From Thermohalobaculum sp038534135 (GTDB taxonomy: Bacteria > Pseudomonadota > Alphaproteobacteria > Rhodobacterales > Rhodobacteraceae), in assembly GCA_038534135.1 (NCBI GenBank), contig JBCAXJ010000008.1, positions 43,970 to 107,969 of the forward strand: a stretch of DNA of 64,000 nucleotides, read 5' to 3'. Within the stretch, counting starts at the first letter, position 1; the number at the start of each line of letters is the position of its first letter. Positions 1-8,626 of the stretch are shown piece by piece. The notes beneath the pieces were generated by a model. That model was not told the DNA's origin. It saw only the letters and a program-made list of their open reading frames with translations, and did not search any database. Made by a program: the position numbers and the translations under genes.

Positions 1-723
1 AAGGTGGCGGCCATGCTCGACACCGTCGGGCTCGATGGTTTGGGCAACCGCAAACCGCACGAGCTTTCCGGCGGGCAGCAGCAACGCGTGCAACTCGCCC
101 GTGCGCTTGTGCTCGATCGGGATATCCTTTTGTTGGACGAACCGCTCGCAGCCCTGGACGCGCAATTGCGCAAGGACATGTGTCTGGAGCTGAAGCACCT
201 GCAGGAGAAGGTCGGGATCACCTTCATCCACGTCACGCACAATCAGGAAGAGGCGATGACCGTTGCCGACCGGATCGCCCTGATCGCGGATGGAAAGCTT
301 GTCGAACAGGGCAGCGCGCGCGAGGTGTACGAGGCACCCAACCGCCGCTTCACCGCCAGTTTCGTTGGTGAAAACAACCTGCTGGACGGACGCATCACAA
401 CGGTTTCAGACGGCATCGCCACGGTCGAGACCGGCGGTGGCGCAATAGCCGTGCCGAGCATCGGGACTGCGAGCGAGGGCGCCAAGGCCGCCGTCTCGAT
501 CAGATCGGAACTGGTCGCGTTGTCGAACGCAGAGGACGCGCAGCTCTCTGGCACCTATGTCGAGTCCGTCTACCTGGGCCTGACAACCTCGCACCGTGTT
601 GTGCTGGCGGACGGGTCCCAGATCACCGCCCGTGTCGTCTCCGGCACCGGCGCCACGCCGGAGCCCGGCGCGCCAGTCCACCTGTCTTGGCCCGCCGACG
701 CCGCCCGCCTGCACATCGACTGA
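1..723 (+). CDS. ABC transporter ATP-binding protein, PotA-like (5' end outside window)
   Basis: This is the C-terminal part of an importer ATPase; the reading frame is open from base 1, so the start lies upstream. The ABC signature LSGGQQQRVQLARAL is at about residues 21-35 of the visible part. Walker B (ILLLDEPLAALD) follows with its D-loop, and the switch His is in FIHVTHNQEEA. The remaining 120 residues look like a TOBE/MOP-type C-terminal domain, as in spermidine/putrescine and iron(III)-type ATPases (PotA/FbpC). The protein would energise a cytoplasmic-membrane importer whose permeases and binding protein must lie to the left. An amidohydrolase gene follows 11 bp downstream, so this is probably the tail of an operon that continues into it. 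Confidence 0.9.
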   Translation, partial: KVAAMLDTVGLDGLGNRKPHELSGGQQQRVQLARALVLDRDILLLDEPLAALDAQLRKDMCLELKHLQEKVGITFIHVTHNQEEAMTVADRIALIADGKLVEQGSAREVYEAPNRRFTASFVGENNLLDGRITTVSDGIATVETGGGAIAVPSIGTASEGAKAAVSIRSELVALSNAEDAQLSGTYVESVYLGLTTSHRVVLADGSQITARVVSGTGATPEPGAPVHLSWPADAARLHID

Positions 724-734
724 AGGAGGCCGCA

Positions 735-1670
735 ATGCCCTGGTCCAACCCCCGTGTGCCCTACCGGATGCTGAACCGGACGAAACGGCTCGAGCCGCCG
801 CAGGGCAAACCGATCATCGTCAACCTGTGCATGAACATCGAGTACTGGCCGTTCGACCGTCCGATGCCGCGCGGCGTGCTGCCGCCGCCGCACGGTGCGC
901 AGATCCAGCCGCCGGATGTGCCGAACTACTCCTGGGTTGAATACGGGATGCGGGCGGGGATGCCCCGCTTCATGCACGCCGTCGATCAGCGTGAGATCCC
1001 GGTTTCTGCGCTGATGAATGCGCAAGTCGCGGACGTCTACACCGACCTGATGGACGAGATCGTCGCCCGCAACTGGGAATTGGTGGGCCATGGCTGGATC
1101 CAGCAATCGCTGAAGAATGCCGATGACGAAGAGGCTGTGATCAAGCGCTGCGTGGCCCGATTGAAAGAGTGCGATGGGCAGGCGGTGCGCTCGTGGCTTG
1201 GGCCAGGCCTGGGCGAGAGCCATGACACGATCGATCTGCTGCGCGAGAACGGGATCGAGTTCCTGCATGACTGGGTGATCGACGATCTGCCGTTCTGGAT
1301 CCGCACGAAACATGGCCCGATGGTGGGGCTTCCTTACGCCCTGGAACTGAATGACGTGCCGGTCTACGCGATCAAGGATGCCTCGACCGATGAGTTCCTG
1401 AAGCGTCTCGAGGCCACGCTGGCGATCTTCGAGCGCGAGACCGAGCACAATCCGCGCTGCCTGACATTCGGCCTGCATCCGCATATCATCGGGACGCCGC
1501 ACATCGCCTATTGGTTCGAGAAGTGCCTGGACCTGCTGATGGAGCATCCTCAGACGATCTTCATGACCTCGCACCAGATCGGCGACTGGTTCGTGACCGC
1601 CGATGGCACGAACGGTGCTGATGTTGCAGACTACACCGACACCCTGCCACCCCTGCCCGAGTCCACCTGA
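735..1670 (+). CDS. polysaccharide deacetylase-family (PuuE/allantoinase-like) hydrolase
   Basis: A 311-aa protein of the NodB/polysaccharide deacetylase fold, in the subgroup that includes PuuE-type allantoinases and other C-N hydrolases acting on small molecules. The N-terminal part has NLCMNIEYWP, and the central ELVGHGW and SWLGPGLGES segments match the metal-site and substrate loops of this subgroup; HPHIIGTPHI near residue 255 is the late conserved His block. There is no signal peptide, so it should be cytoplasmic, arguing against action on cell wall. I chose ATG 735 over an upstream in-frame start because AAGGAGG sits at the right distance. It lies between an importer ATPase and a CoA-transferase whose ATG overlaps its stop, so it probably opens an imported nitrogenous compound. 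The substrate is unknown. Confidence 0.75.
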   Translation: MPWSNPRVPYRMLNRTKRLEPPQGKPIIVNLCMNIEYWPFDRPMPRGVLPPPHGAQIQPPDVPNYSWVEYGMRAGMPRFMHAVDQREIPVSALMNAQVADVYTDLMDEIVARNWELVGHGWIQQSLKNADDEEAVIKRCVARLKECDGQAVRSWLGPGLGESHDTIDLLRENGIEFLHDWVIDDLPFWIRTKHGPMVGLPYALELNDVPVYAIKDASTDEFLKRLEATLAIFERETEHNPRCLTFGLHPHIIGTPHIAYWFEKCLDLLMEHPQTIFMTSHQIGDWFVTADGTNGADVADYTDTLPPLPEST

Positions 1671-2863
1671 TGGCGCGCCCCCGGTCTTCGACCGCGCTTG
1701 ATCACCTGAAGGTTCTGGACCTGACGCGGGTGCGGGCGGGGCCGACCTGTTGCCGCGTGCTGGCGGATTTCGGCGCGGACGTGATCAAGATCGAGGCACC
1801 GGCCGGCGTGGATCCGAACGCCGGTATGTCGGGCGCCCGCCACGGCTATGACATGCTGAACCTGCACCGCAACAAGCGCGGGCTGACGATGAACCTGAAG
1901 AAACCGGAAGGCCGGGATCTTTTCCTGCGCATGGTCAGGCAAGCCGACATCGTCGTCGAGAACTTCCGGCCCGATGTGAAGACCCGGTTGGGGATCGACT
2001 ACGAAACTCTGTCCTCGGTGAACCCCGCGATCATTCTGGCCAGCATCTCGGGCTTCGGGCAGACCGGCCCTTACGCCCAGCGTGCGGGGTTCGACCAGAT
2101 CGCACAGGGCATGGGCGGATTGATGATGGTCACAGGTAACCCGGGCCAGGGACCGATGCGCGCCGGAACGGCAGTGGCAGATTCGTCTTCTGGCCTGAAC
2201 GCCGCAATCGGTATTCTTGTGGCGCTGACCGAGCGAGAGAAATCCGGCAAGGGCCAGTGGGTGCACACGTCGCTGCTCGAATCCCAGATCGCGCTGATGG
2301 ATTTCCAGGCTGCGCGCTACCTTGTCGAAGGCGAGGTTCCGCCACAGGCAGGCAACGACCACCCTTACGCCACGCCGATGGGGGTGATCGCGACCAGCGA
2401 CGGGTACCTGAACCTCGGTGTCGGTGCCGAAGGCCAATGGCGGGACTTCTGCACGGCGATCGGACGCGAGGATCTGACCGATCATCCTGACTTTGCGACG
2501 ATGGAAGACCGGTACCGCAATCGTGCCGCGTGTTGGGACCTGCTCGCGCCGATCTTTGCGGTGAAGACGACGCCCGAATGGCTGGAGATCATGGAGGCGC
2601 ACGGCGTGCCCGCCGGACCGATCTATTCGGTTGACGAGATGTTCGCCGACGCTCACGTCCAGCATACCGGCATCGCGCAAACCGTGAGGCACCACGCGCG
2701 CGGTGAGACCACCTTGATCGGGCAGCCCGTCACGCTGTCGCGGACGCCCGCATCGCTTGAGACTTCTGCACCGGATCTGGGCGAACACAGCGTGGAAGTG
2801 TTGATGGAATTCGGTCTGGAGACCGACGAGATCGCGGCCCTGCGCGAAGCCGGAACGATCTGA
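1670..2863 (+). CDS. family III CoA-transferase (CaiB/BaiF)
   Basis: A 397-aa cytoplasmic CoA-transferase of the formyl-CoA transferase/CaiB family, which moves CoA between carboxylic acids through an aspartyl-CoA intermediate. The N-terminus LKVLDLTRVRAGPTC and the FGADVIKIEAP strand are family hallmarks. Asp171, in AGTAVADSSSG, aligns with the catalytic Asp (Asp169 of formyl-CoA transferase). Length is normal for the family. Its ATG overlaps the stop of the deacetylase-like gene by one base (TGATG), so the two are translationally coupled. Convergent with the amidase gene, 6 bp away. The acid it activates cannot be read from the sequence. Confidence 0.9.
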   Translation: MARPRSSTALDHLKVLDLTRVRAGPTCCRVLADFGADVIKIEAPAGVDPNAGMSGARHGYDMLNLHRNKRGLTMNLKKPEGRDLFLRMVRQADIVVENFRPDVKTRLGIDYETLSSVNPAIILASISGFGQTGPYAQRAGFDQIAQGMGGLMMVTGNPGQGPMRAGTAVADSSSGLNAAIGILVALTEREKSGKGQWVHTSLLESQIALMDFQAARYLVEGEVPPQAGNDHPYATPMGVIATSDGYLNLGVGAEGQWRDFCTAIGREDLTDHPDFATMEDRYRNRAACWDLLAPIFAVKTTPEWLEIMEAHGVPAGPIYSVDEMFADAHVQHTGIAQTVRHHARGETTLIGQPVTLSRTPASLETSAPDLGEHSVEVLMEFGLETDEIAALREAGTI

Positions 2864-2869
2864 CAAGAC

Positions 2870-4174
2870 TCAAAGGTCTGCAAGCGCGGGCGCCAGGGTC
2901 TCCGCCCAATGTGTCAGGCGTGCCTCTGACCAGCGAGGTCCGAGTATCTGAACCGATGCGGGGAGCCCTTCGCCAGCCAGCGGGACCGGCAGTGCGATCG
3001 CCGGGCATCCCGAGAAGTTCGCCAAAGGCATGAAAGCCGCCTGGTCCGTTGGGATGGCGCTGCCGTGCGGGAATGCTCGCTGCGGTGCAGACGGCAACAG
3101 CAATCCGTCGACGTGGAGAAAGGCCCGATCCACCAACGCCGCCATCATTCTGGCTCGCCCGTACGCCTGAACCAGTTTCGATGAACTGAGCCTCCGGCCA
3201 TAGTCCAGTAGCCCTTGAAGATGCGGGCTGAGAGCACCGTCCACATCCATCAGATCGGCAAGCGCAACAGCACCTTCGGCTTCGATGATCAACAATCCGG
3301 CCCGGCGGTCCTGGTCAGGCACCCATCCATCCAGATCGATATCGATGACAGCACCGCCCAGATCTTTGATCATCTTGCGCGCCCGGTCGAGGCCCATCTC
3401 GATTGCAGGCTGGCAGTCGACACTCATAATCTGCTTGAGCACGCCGAAGGTCAGCCCGCTCAGATCGACGCGAGCCGGACGTATATGCCAGTCCTTGGGC
3501 GCGGGGCGGCTGTTCGGATCACGGTCATCGATCCCGGCAAGTGCCTGCACCGTCGGCCAAAGCAGGTTCACATCGCGGGCCAGCGGGCCGACTGTGTCCA
3601 ATAACGGCGCCAGAGGAACAACGCCGCCCATCCCGACCAGCCCGTAAGTCGGCTTCAACCCAAACACCCCGCAATAGGCAGCCGGAATGCGAACCGACCC
3701 CATCGTGTCCGTACCAAGCGTGAGGTCGGCGAACCCGGCTGCGACGGCCGCCCCGGAGCCGCCCGAGGAACCGCCGGGCGTATAACCAGGCATCAACGGA
3801 TTGATACAACGCCCGAAGGTGGGGTTGTCGGTGACACTGCCGAGGGCCGCTTCCTCCATGTTCGTGCTGCCGAGGATGATGGCTCCCGCAGCGCGCATCC
3901 GGGTCACAACAGTCGAGTCACCTTGCGCGATCACCTTACTGCGCCCACCGATCCCTGCGGTCCACGGTGCACCCGAAACCGCGAGGTTGTCCTTCACTGC
4001 AACGGTACGTCCATCCAGCGCCCCGATCGTCGTGCCTTGTTCACGGCGTGCGTCTGCCGCCTCGGCTTCACGCTCTGCGGTTTCCGGATAGAGACGCAGG
4101 AAGCTGTTATAGACCGCATCCTCGGCCTCGATCTGCGCGAGCCGGCGAAGCGTGCGATCAACGATCGTGGTCAT
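2870..4174 (-). CDS. amidase signature family protein
   Basis: A 434-aa amidase (AS family: GatA, AtzF, aryl-acylamidases) hydrolysing a carboxamide or carbamoyl bond. The Ser-cisSer-Lys triad is visible: Lys61 in TVAVKDN, Ser136 in GGSSGGSG and Ser160 in GTDTMGSVRIPA. The last motif has Met where most members have Gly (DTGGS), a mild oddity. The start at 4174 gives the usual N-terminus; a longer frame to 4249 would run through the divergent PrpD-like gene's leader. The two genes are divergent and may share a promoter region between 4175 and 4289. The substrate is unknown; context suggests imported amides or ureides. Confidence 0.88.
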   Translation of the reverse strand: MTTIVDRTLRRLAQIEAEDAVYNSFLRLYPETAEREAEAADARREQGTTIGALDGRTVAVKDNLAVSGAPWTAGIGGRSKVIAQGDSTVVTRMRAAGAIILGSTNMEEAALGSVTDNPTFGRCINPLMPGYTPGGSSGGSGAAVAAGFADLTLGTDTMGSVRIPAAYCGVFGLKPTYGLVGMGGVVPLAPLLDTVGPLARDVNLLWPTVQALAGIDDRDPNSRPAPKDWHIRPARVDLSGLTFGVLKQIMSVDCQPAIEMGLDRARKMIKDLGGAVIDIDLDGWVPDQDRRAGLLIIEAEGAVALADLMDVDGALSPHLQGLLDYGRRLSSSKLVQAYGRARMMAALVDRAFLHVDGLLLPSAPQRAFPHGSAIPTDQAAFMPLANFSGCPAIALPVPLAGEGLPASVQILGPRWSEARLTHWAETLAPALADL

Positions 4175-4289
4175 CCGAATCCCTTGCGGTCTGGCGCTCT
4201 CCGGTCGCCCACCAAAATACGAGATCGATGGACGACCTGAGGTTGTCAAAACCAGATATGCGGCTCAGATTGCGCGGGGGGAGAGCAAA

Positions 4290-5654
4290 ATGTCCAACGA
4301 TCCTATCTTTGATCTGGCACGTCATGTGGCTGACACGACGCTCGACAAGATACCAGCGCCCGCGATTACAGCCGCCAAGACGTTCATTCTCGACACTCTG
4401 GGGGTCGGGATCAGCGGCGGAACCGGTCCGATGACGCGTGAGGTGATCCTCTCGGCCTCGACCATGGGCTCCGGCTCGGATGCCCGGGTCTGGGGGAGCG
4501 GCGAGCGTTTGCCCGCGAACCTGGCGGCGCTTTGCAATGCCTATCAGAGCCACTGTCAGGAGTTCGATTGCGTCCATGAAGACGCAGTCGTCCATGTGAT
4601 GACCGTCGTTCTGCCCGCAGCACTCGCGATCGCGGAACGGCAAGGCGGTGTTTCGGGTGCGCGTCTGCTCGAAGCCGTGAACCTGGGCGTCGATGTGGCC
4701 GCCACGCTGGGGGTCGCGGCACGCTCGGGCCTGCGGTTCTTTCGGCCCGGAACAGCCGGGGCGTTCGGCGGTGTGGCAGCCATCGGCAAGATCCTCGGGT
4801 TTGACACTGCGCTCATGGTGCAAGCGTTCTCCCTGACCTATGGCCAGGTCGGTGGCACCATGCAGGCGCATACCGAGGGGTCTGGCTTGCTTGCAATGCA
4901 GATGGGGTTCAATGCCCGCAACGCGGTGATGGCTGCTGATCTGGCCGCTGCGGGGTTCACGGGCCCTGAGAACGTCCTGATGGGAGATTTTGGCTATTTC
5001 CGTCTGATCGAGGACGGCGGAGATCCGCAGGCCGCGATCGATGAACTTGGTAAGCGCTGGCGGATCTCAGAAGTTGCGCACAAGCCATTCCCGTCGGGAC
5101 GGGCCACCCATGGCATTCTCGACGGTGGTCTCGCTCTGCAGAGAGCGCATGGGTTCACCGCCGATCAGATCGAAGAGATCCGCCTGACCGTTCCGCCGCT
5201 GATCCAGCACCTCGTTGGTCGTCCGCCCAAGACCGAGATGGCAATCAACTATGCCCGTCTTTGCGCGCGATACGTGCTGGCATGCGCGTTACACGGCGAT
5301 GGTGTGGCCCTGTCGGACTTCTCACCGGATGCTTATCGGCGACCAGACCGGCAAAGGCTGGCGGCCGCAGCCTCGATTTCGGTGGAAGATCGCGGAGATC
5401 CGAATGCGTTGACGCCGGTCACGGTCGAGATCCTACTGAAGGATGGGCGGAGCTTCTCGAGCACCATCGAACATGTCAGCGGAAGCCCGAGGAATCCACT
5501 GAGCAAAGAGCGCCATCTTAACAAGTTCCGGCAGAACTGCGCGGATGGCGTGCGCCCCGTCGCCGAGAATCAGGTAGATGCGCTGATCGAGTTGGTTGAT
5601 CAGTTGGACGGGTTACCGGATGTGACGCGTTTGGTGGATCAGACCCTCTGCTGA
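4290..5654 (+). CDS. MmgE/PrpD family protein
   Basis: A 454-aa member of the 2-methylcitrate dehydratase/MmgE/PrpD family. The N-terminal helical domain shows the conserved FILDTLGVGISG, then an Ala/Gly-rich core, HTEGSGLLAMQMGFNARNAVMAA, and KPFPSGRATHG, which is the typical conserved KPYPxxxxxH region. ATG 4290 is preceded by GGGGGAGAGCAAA. In Rhodobacterales-type loci such proteins often accompany amidases and CoA-transferases and are not true methylcitrate dehydratases, and several act as isomerases or hydrolyases on unsaturated diacids. Divergent from the amidase. No prpB or prpC neighbours exist here, so propionate metabolism is unlikely. Confidence 0.87.
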   Translation: MSNDPIFDLARHVADTTLDKIPAPAITAAKTFILDTLGVGISGGTGPMTREVILSASTMGSGSDARVWGSGERLPANLAALCNAYQSHCQEFDCVHEDAVVHVMTVVLPAALAIAERQGGVSGARLLEAVNLGVDVAATLGVAARSGLRFFRPGTAGAFGGVAAIGKILGFDTALMVQAFSLTYGQVGGTMQAHTEGSGLLAMQMGFNARNAVMAADLAAAGFTGPENVLMGDFGYFRLIEDGGDPQAAIDELGKRWRISEVAHKPFPSGRATHGILDGGLALQRAHGFTADQIEEIRLTVPPLIQHLVGRPPKTEMAINYARLCARYVLACALHGDGVALSDFSPDAYRRPDRQRLAAAASISVEDRGDPNALTPVTVEILLKDGRSFSSTIEHVSGSPRNPLSKERHLNKFRQNCADGVRPVAENQVDALIELVDQLDGLPDVTRLVDQTLC

Positions 5655-5813
5655 GATCATCTCGCCAACCGATGACGGATCAAAGCGCTACAAACTGGAC
5701 TTGGGCGAGATGGTGCCGCCGGAAGGTTGCTACAGCCAGGAAGCCTCGTCGGATTGCGATTGACTCTGTTGCGCTGCACAATCAGAGTTTTCGATGACAG
5801 AGGGGGATCTGCC

Positions 5814-6854
5814 ATGAGCATGACGACGGTGATGACCGGCAACGGGCCTCGCGCCTTCTTCTCATCGGGCCTCCAGGCCGAACAAACACCGTTCGAGGAA
5901 ATCCCGATCATCGATTTCGCGCCAATGCGCGGCGAAGACGCCGCGGCACGGGCCGCGGTCGGAAACGCAGTGCGGGCGGCATGCACCGAGGTCGGGTTCT
6001 TCTATGCCAAAAACCATGGCGTGCCGCAGTCTGTCATCGACAACACGTTCAGCGCGGCACACCGGTTCTTCGACCTGCCGATGGACGCAAAACAGGCGAT
6101 CTCGGTCGAGAAGTCGGACGCTATGCGGGGATACACGCCGCTGCTGGGCGAGAACACCGATCCCGAAAACAATGGTGACCTGCACGAAGGGTTCGACCTT
6201 GCTCTCGACCTGCCCGAAACCGACCCGGACGTGAAGGCAGGCGTGTTCGGCTATGCACCGAACCAATGGCCCGAGGGGCTGGACGGCTTCCGCGATGCAC
6301 TGATGGGCTATCATGCCGAGGCACGAGCGTTTGGCACGCTGATCTTCCGTGCCTTCGCCATGGCGCTAGAGTTGGAGGAAGACTTCTTCGCCAATGCGAT
6401 CACGAAGCCGATGGCCCATATGCGCGTCCTGCACTACCCGGATCAGACGGCGGCTCAGGGCGACAAGCAGATCGGGATCGGGGCGCATTCGGATTACGAA
6501 TGCTTCACAATCCTCTGCACCGATGATGTACCTGCGCTACAGGTGCTGAACTCGGCCGGCACATGGGTCCAGGCTCCGCCCGTCCCGGGCGCGTTCATTG
6601 TGAATGTCGGGGATCTTATGGCACGGTGGACCAACAACTACTTCCAGTCCACGGTGCACCGGGCGATCAACACTTCTGGCAAGCGGCGTTACTCAATCCC
6701 ATTTTTCTTCGGCGTGAACAGCCAGGAAGTGGTCGAGGTTCTGCCAAGCTGCCAAAGTCCGGAAAACCCGCCGAAATACAAGCCGATCACGGCGGGTGAC
6801 TACATCCGCTCGCGGTTCGACGACACCTATGCCCACCGGATCGGCGAAGCTTGA
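5814..6854 (+). CDS. 2-oxoglutarate/Fe(II)-dependent oxygenase, isopenicillin N synthase family
   Basis: A 346-aa oxygenase of the IPNS/plant-type 2OG-Fe(II) family. The N-terminal DIOX_N region (IPIIDFAPMRG) is followed by the jelly-roll core with the iron triad His225-x-Asp227 (GAHSDYECFTIL) and His282 (QSTVHRAIN). The Arg-x-Ser pair at about residues 292-294 (RRYSIPFFFG) would bind the 2-oxoglutarate carboxylate. All metal ligands are present, so it should be active. ATG 5814 has AGAGGGGGAT upstream. Next downstream is a broken paralogue, then a BMP-type nucleoside transporter. Bacterial members hydroxylate or desaturate small molecules, so antibiotic synthesis is not implied. Its substrate may be what the transporter brings in (inference). 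Confidence 0.9.
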   Translation: MSMTTVMTGNGPRAFFSSGLQAEQTPFEEIPIIDFAPMRGEDAAARAAVGNAVRAACTEVGFFYAKNHGVPQSVIDNTFSAAHRFFDLPMDAKQAISVEKSDAMRGYTPLLGENTDPENNGDLHEGFDLALDLPETDPDVKAGVFGYAPNQWPEGLDGFRDALMGYHAEARAFGTLIFRAFAMALELEEDFFANAITKPMAHMRVLHYPDQTAAQGDKQIGIGAHSDYECFTILCTDDVPALQVLNSAGTWVQAPPVPGAFIVNVGDLMARWTNNYFQSTVHRAINTSGKRRYSIPFFFGVNSQEVVEVLPSCQSPENPPKYKPITAGDYIRSRFDDTYAHRIGEA

Positions 6855-6855
6855 G

Positions 6856-7470
6856 ATGAGCGAGGGCGCCGCGCCGACACTCAGGGCTCGCAATCCATCG
6901 CGTTTGATGGCGCGGGCCGAGGCGGCCGCCCTTTCGAAGCCTTCCGACAAAATCCCGGTGATCGACATCGGCCCTTTGTTTAACGGCGACGCTCCCGCCG
7001 TCGGTGCCGAGATCCAGACAGCCTTTATCGAAATCGACTTCATCTACATCCGCGAGCAAAGCGTCGATCCAGCGATCCGCGATGCGGCTTTCGATGCGGC
7101 GGGGCGGTCCTTCGATCTGCCCAAGGATGCAAAGGATGCAGTCTCGCACCGGCACTCCGAAGTGATGCGCGGGTACACCGGACTGCTCGAAGACAACACC
7201 GATCGGGATAGTGACGGCGATCTGCACGAGGCCTTTGATGCCGCGTTGGATCTTACGCTGGACGAACGACCCCTATCGCTCGACCGTACACCGCGCGATC
7301 AATCGGACAGGACGGCAGCGCTACTTGATCCCGGTCTTCTCGAACATCAATCCGCTGGAGATGATCGATGTCCTTCCAAGATGTCAGTCAGCAGCGCGGC
7401 CCGCCCGAAACGAACCCGTGGGCGCCGCAGCCCCATGTCGAGGCGTGCATGCAGGACGCCTGCGGCCTGA
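6856..7470 (+). pseudogene. decayed second IPNS-family oxygenase (internal deletion plus frameshift)
   Basis: Residues 1-130 from ATG 6856 align with the preceding oxygenase: KIPVIDIGPLF, RSFDLPKDAKDA, SEVMRGYTGLLEDNTD, DGDLHEAFDAALDL. At about 7255 the sequence jumps straight to the C-terminal part, in another frame: WTNDPYRSTVHRAIN then QRYLIPVFSNINPLEMIDVLP. Some 135-145 residues are missing, including the HxD iron ligands, and the frame changes at the join, so no functional enzyme can be made. The C-terminal tail decays further before 7470. It lies one base past the stop of the intact copy. This is a tandem duplicate now lost; the surviving 5' part is still open and could be mis-annotated as a real 200-aa gene. 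Confidence 0.82.
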
Positions 7471-7515
7471 CAGCCGCCAGAAGATCACTCAAAAGAACAC
7501 CAACAGGAGAATGAG

Positions 7516-8622
7516 ATGAAGATGTTTTCGACGGTTCGGCGCGGGCTCATTGGCGCGGCACTTGCAGGGCTGATGCTGACCACCGCGCCGTTGCAGCAGG
7601 CGAACGCGGTCGAGATCGAGGGTGATCCGAAAATCGCCTTCATCTATGCCGCGACAGCGCGCGATGGTGGCTGGAACGAAGCGCTGGACAACGCCCGCAT
7701 GGCGGTTGAGCAGGATCTGGGCGTCAAGATCGCCGTCGTCGAGAGCATCAAAGAGGAGGCGACCGCGCTAAAGAACGCGATCGATCTGTTCGTGGGGCGC
7801 GGCTTCAATGTCATTGTCGCGACGGGATACGGATACTCCGAAGGTGTGCTCGAGGCCGCGAAGGCCAATCCGAAGATCGCCTTCATGAATGCCTCGGGCG
7901 CGACGAACCACGCCAATCTCGAAGGGTTCTATGTCCGCACCTATCAGGCCTGGTATCTTGCGGGCATGGCTGCGGCGGCCACGTCGAAATCTGGCAAAAT
8001 TGGCATCATCGGCGGCTTCCCGGTTGGCGTGGTGAACTGGGACGTCAATGCCTTTGCCTTGGGCGCACAGGAGGTCAATCCGGACATCGAGACCACGGTC
8101 GTCTATACCAACTCGTGGTGGGATCCGGTCAAGGAAGGCGAAGTGGCCGAGGCGATGTTGGATCAGGGCATCGATGTCATCGGCAACAACCTGTCTTCGG
8201 CCGCACCCTTCATTGCCGCCGAGAAGCGCGATGCAAAGTCCGTGGGCTTCCAGCTCGACATGTCCAAGCACGCACCAAAGGGTCACCTGACGTCGGTGAT
8301 GTTCAACTGGGACAAACACCTGGTTCCGACGATCAGCGCGATCGCCGACGGTTCATGGACACCCAACGAATGGGGTGCATTCCCGGGCATGAAGGACGGC
8401 GTGGTTTCGCTGTCGCCCATCTCGGACGACGTGCCTGCCGATGTGAAGGCCAAGATCGAAGCGACTGCGGCCAAGATCATGTCAGGCGACATGACACCGT
8501 TTGACGGTCCGATCCTGGCACAGGACGGTTCGGTCAAGGTGGCCGAGGGCGCCAGCATGGACGACGGCGCGCTCTGGGGCATGGATTTTCTGGTCCAGGG
8601 CGTGAAGGGCACGTTGAACTGA
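7516..8622 (+). CDS. BMP-family (BmpA/PnrA-like) ABC substrate-binding protein
   Basis: A 368-aa exported binding protein of the basic membrane protein family, whose characterised members bind purine nucleosides. A Sec-type signal (MKMFSTVRRGLIGAALAGLM to about residue 31, ending QQANA) is followed by the fold's first strand KIAFIYAATARDGGWNEALD. The conserved ATGYGYSEGV and GFYVRTYQAWYLAGMAAA segments follow. AGGAGAATGAG covers the start. It heads the importer operon with the dual ATPase and two permeases directly downstream. The ligand could be a nucleoside or a related amine; the agmatinase-like gene at the operon end hints at a guanidino group (inference). Confidence 0.92.
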   Translation: MKMFSTVRRGLIGAALAGLMLTTAPLQQANAVEIEGDPKIAFIYAATARDGGWNEALDNARMAVEQDLGVKIAVVESIKEEATALKNAIDLFVGRGFNVIVATGYGYSEGVLEAAKANPKIAFMNASGATNHANLEGFYVRTYQAWYLAGMAAAATSKSGKIGIIGGFPVGVVNWDVNAFALGAQEVNPDIETTVVYTNSWWDPVKEGEVAEAMLDQGIDVIGNNLSSAAPFIAAEKRDAKSVGFQLDMSKHAPKGHLTSVMFNWDKHLVPTISAIADGSWTPNEWGAFPGMKDGVVSLSPISDDVPADVKAKIEATAAKIMSGDMTPFDGPILAQDGSVKVAEGASMDDGALWGMDFLVQGVKGTLN

Positions 8623-8626
8623 TCCG

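Noticed and set aside
6796..7470. A 224-aa intact oxygenase gene
   Set aside because: The C-terminal third is out of frame relative to the family and the iron site is deleted; it is a pseudogene and the first 20 codons overlap the previous gene.
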